Shown here: positions 60,829 through 64,000 of the stretch, in pieces
Layout of the letters: every line of letters begins with the position of its first letter
Position numbering within the stretch: the first letter of the stretch is position 1
NCBI GenBank assembly: GCA_946807835.1
Contig: OX327700.1
Span: forward strand, 21,984,001 to 22,048,000
Reading direction: 5' to 3'
Length of the DNA: 64,000 nt
Source: Ailanthus altissimus
Taxonomy: Eukaryota > Streptophyta > Magnoliopsida > Sapindales > Simaroubaceae
The notes under the pieces: model-generated
Seen by the model: the letters and a program-made list of their open reading frames with translations, nothing else
The model's database searches: none
What the model was told of the DNA's origin: nothing
Position numbers and translations under genes: made by a program

Positions 60829-61716
60829 TGTTAAAATGGTGCTTACGTGCCATTCTGATATACAGTAAACATTTCAATACTAATTGTTAATACATAATTG
60901 TATAATAAGAAGCTTGTAACTTTTTCAGACATTATAGATCTAAAAGAGTTTAGGTCAGTGCTAAAGTTAGCAATTCTAAAGATTTAGAACCTTATCTAAA
61001 ATAGAGACAAAGACCTAAGAATAATATAGTAATGATGTAGTTGTAAAAAGTTACAAATAGTTATAAGAAATGTCATTGTGTAATATATTCTCGAAAACAT
61101 CGTTCTTGATGCATAGTTACTGACATGGGTTGATCAACATTCTTTCTGAATTAATGTATGTCTATATCTAAATTATCCAAATGGTTAGTCTTAGCAGACC
61201 ATTGACTTAGCGAAAGTCCGTATAAGCATGCAAGTATTCAGTAAAGATTTGATACTGAATAGACTTATGAGGACTTCCAATAGACATCCTACAAAACCAT
61301 CAATAGAAGGTCTTCTCAAGTTAAATAGTATTCATGATCCTTTGAATTGAGTGCCACGGTGGGCTTATGAGTGATCCACCATACTTTGGTTCCACGCATG
61401 TCAGAAACCTTTCATGGTCTGACTGTTGGGTATTGATAGGTATGGTTCAATGCTCATAGAGTTTGGTATATGTATATATCGGATCTGTTAGGTCATATGG
61501 GTGAGTTATATATCCTGATGCTCCGAGATTGTATTTTAGGAAGTCTTGTAGCCACAAGCAAAAAACCCAAAAAAGAGTTTTATATAGGGTTAAACATATT
61601 GCAAATGAGTTTGTGGATATTATTTACGAAAATACAAATTTAGAGGTAAGTTCAAGGTTAAGCATACAGAGATTTGACGGTGATAATTTATATATTTGAT
61701 CTTTCAAGGATATAGG
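60829..61716 (+). repeat. 3' LTR of element D, first part
   Basis: It begins TGTTAAAATGGTGCTTACG after the purine-rich GCAAGTGGAAAT. The sequence is homologous to the complement of the solo LTR at 61717-63811 (for example CTAAATGGTTAATCTTAGCA versus CCAAATGGTTAGTCTTAGCA). It is interrupted at 61716 and resumes at 63812. Confidence 0.75.
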
Positions 61717-63811
61717 TATTGGGTGTTGTGTGTTTGTGTGCACCTTATTACGAGTGAATGTGTGCATTTTAAATAATTTAAATATTATATGTCTCACATA
61801 CAACGCAGCAGAATTAATATACATTAAAATAATCTCATTACACTAATGAGATTAGGAGACTCACCCTCAAAGCATGTTTTGAACAATTCTAGTTGAGAAT
61901 GAAGTGGACTTTCATAAACTAGAATAATAGCTTTCTTTTTCAGAATATTTAAAGCAACTTTTGCTTTTGTTTTATTTTCTATCTCTCGAAGGAATTACAA
62001 TATTTGCAATTGAAAGTCTTAACATCCCTTTTTTTTCTCTACTTTAATTAGAAGAAACAGTTCATTATATAGCTTTTACAGCCACTCAATTTGGCCAATG
62101 AAAAGCTTTAGAGTGGCCTAATATAACAAGCATGACAATGGCTTAAGATGCCCACCTTATGCTTAAAAATTGGTTAGTGGCTAGGTGTTTATGTATGGCC
62201 AAATCAAAGGGAAATAAGTGGCCAAAAATTATTTTTTGATTAAGAATACAAAGCCACCTCCTACAAAGGAAAAAGCACGACAATACTTTTAATTAAGAAA
62301 AGGTAGCCAAATGATGTGTTATAGCTTGACACGTAACTTAAAAATAATAGCACTTACTATTATTTTAATATATGATAAGTGTAATTCATCAATTGCAAAC
62401 AATTTACAATTGATGATACACGTATCACGTTATTAAGGCATCGCATACCATTAAAAAAGACTTTATCAAAAAGTGTCAAGTGGCCAATGAAAATATTCCA
62501 CCTAATAATTAAAAAACATTTATAACTTTTACAACATTTGTAAATTATATACTATACTAATGAACACAGTCACATGTCATGCCCTAACAAATTAATGGCA
62601 TTATATGTGACATCTAATAAAAAGGTAAAAGTGGCAAGTCCTATTTGTTAAGATTCCGAGCTTAACATTTAAACCCTATAATCTCTCCGAAAAATCCTGA
62701 AATAAATACATATTTTTAATTTCCCAGATCAAACAATTCAATTTAGTGCGCTACCTGCGTGTTCAACGAGTACACTTCATATAGTGAAACTCTCTAGGTT
62801 CACACCCATTTTATCTCACGAAACATTTCTATAAGTCTATAACCGATGCCCCATACACACACATTATAGATAATATAAAATGGCGAGTTGAACTATACAA
62901 GTTTGAGGTTAATTTATATTCGTGCAATTCTTCTATCATATATATCTTGAAGAGCGAAGATATAGATCAATACCGTCAAGTCCCCTAAGGCTCAACTATA
63001 ATCTTATCTCCTCGATTCATATTCCAATAAACAATATTCACAAACTCTTTTACGATATTGTTATACCACGGGAAACTTTTTTGTGTTTATTGCTTATAGC
63101 TATAAGACTTCCTAGAATACAATCTTAGAGCATCTGAATATTTAACTCATCCATATGAGCTAACGGATCTCATATCTATACACTGAAATCCATAAGCATC
63201 GGACCATACCCAGCGGTTAGACCATGAAAGGTCTTTAACATGTGTGAAACCTAAGTATAGTGGATCACTCACAAGCCGACTGTGGTGCTCAGGTCTAGGG
63301 ACCATGAAAACTACTCAACTCGAGAAGACTCTCCACTGACAAATTTATGGGATATCTATTAGAGGTCTTCATTGAGTCTTGTTCAATATCTAGTCTTCAC
63401 TGAATACCTGTATATCTATACTAGCTTCAACTAAGCTCGTGGTTTGCTAAGATTAACCATTTAGATAATTCAGATGTAGTTATACACTGATCTATATTAA
63501 TCAGTTCCACTTGATAAATCCTACATCTGTAGAAATAAATCAAAAACATACTTGCACAATGACATTTTCTAGCAACTTTTGCAACTATATCATTGTAAGT
63601 ATATTCTCATGTCTTTGTCCCATTTCAAATAAGGTTCTAACTCTTTAAATTTAATCTGAACTCTTTCAGATCAATATATTGTCCAAAATGTTACAAGCAT
63701 CTTACTTAAAAAAAATAATTAGCTATTTAATGAAATATTTATTTATTGCATAAATATGAAATGACAATATTCATATAAAATTGGGATGACACACGAGCAC
63801 AAATCTCAATA
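61717..63811 (-). mobile_element. Solo LTR nested in the LTR of element D (2095 bp)
   Basis: ATAGG occurs directly before (61712-61716) and directly after (63812-63816), a perfect 5-bp target duplication. The ends are TATTGGG and CTCAATA, inverted TATTG/CAATA termini. Its minus strand (TATTGAGATTTGTGCTCGTG...) is related to the LTR start at 63904 and, further in, to the host LTR. No internal coding region, so it arose by LTR-LTR recombination. Confidence 0.82.
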
Positions 63812-63903
63812 ATAGGTGACGAATGGATTATACGGATATGATTGACCTCAACTTGTATGATTTAATATGTCGTTCTGTAATATCTATAACGTGTGCGTGG
63901 GAC
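63812..63903 (+). repeat. 3' LTR of element D, continuation
   Basis: After one copy of the target duplication the sequence continues the LTR of element D: GACCTCAACTTGTATGATTT aligns with AACCTCAAACTTGTATAGTT of the nested relative. It stops at the next LTR start. Confidence 0.6.
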
Positions 63904-64000
63904 TGTTGGGATTTGTGCTTATGTGCCATCCCTTTTGTGTATAAATATTTGCTTTTATGTTTATACAATTATGATTTTAATATATCACTAATTATTTTAT
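63904..64000 (+). mobile_element. Start of another LTR, cut by the window edge
   Basis: It starts TGTTGGGATTTGTGCTTATG, the same family as the minus-strand start of the solo LTR at 61717-63811. It probably represents a further insertion into the LTR of element D; the right end is outside the window. Confidence 0.55.

Noticed and set aside
1..64000. tRNA, rRNA, CRISPR arrays and biosynthetic gene clusters
   Set aside because: None seen. Short tRNA-like stretches all fit SINE fragments or transposon arms, not complete tRNA genes.

Overview
The window is plant nuclear DNA, most likely from a dicot. It is strongly AT-rich, has two intron-style plant genes about 20 kb apart, and is otherwise filled with plant transposable elements, nearly all broken. 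No rRNA, tRNA, CRISPR or bacterial-type operon was seen.

Genes. (1) 7204-12047, minus strand: an intact nine-exon cellulose-synthase-like A gene (CslA, glucomannan 4-beta-mannosyltransferase; deduced 540 residues). Every splice site used is GT/AG and the frame closes exactly. (2) 32755-34665, minus strand: a 636-residue BED zinc-finger / hAT-transposase-derived protein in one uninterrupted reading frame, with signs of an upstream non-coding leader exon near 37.6-37.8 kb.

Mobile elements from left to right: a terminal-inverted-repeat (TIR) element with a GC-rich duplicated cargo (120-840); a short SINE with a 17-bp target duplication (3100-3258); copia derivative A (3464-6093) and its relative B (13518-16432), both on the minus strand and bracketing CslA; a complete but decayed copia C (19642-26057, 5-bp target duplication TTATT) whose 3' LTR is partly duplicated; a pair of opposed TRIM-like LTRs (35782-36454); a second copy of the first TIR family (38142-38797); a Mutator-like element E (39306-46155) holding a mudrA-type transposase pseudogene and, convergent to it, a Ulp1-type protease-like pseudogene, with two solo LTRs nested inside; a fold-back Mutator-like element F (46232-47486, 9-bp target duplication); an internally deleted copia G (48156-50907); a minisatellite-like field (53.09-55.06 kb) hosting a complete TRIM (54058-54565); a possible organelle-DNA insertion (56.64-57.09 kb); and copia D (57.1-63.9 kb) whose 3' LTR is split by a 2.1-kb solo LTR and then by another LTR that runs off the window.

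How it fits together. The two genes are unrelated and separated by repeats. The most unusual signals are the transposase/protease Mutator-like element, the 16-bp complementarity in element C that replaces a recognisable tRNA primer site, the internal deletion shared by A and B, and the precise nested insertions. All family assignments come from reading translations and repeat boundaries by eye; no database search was run.
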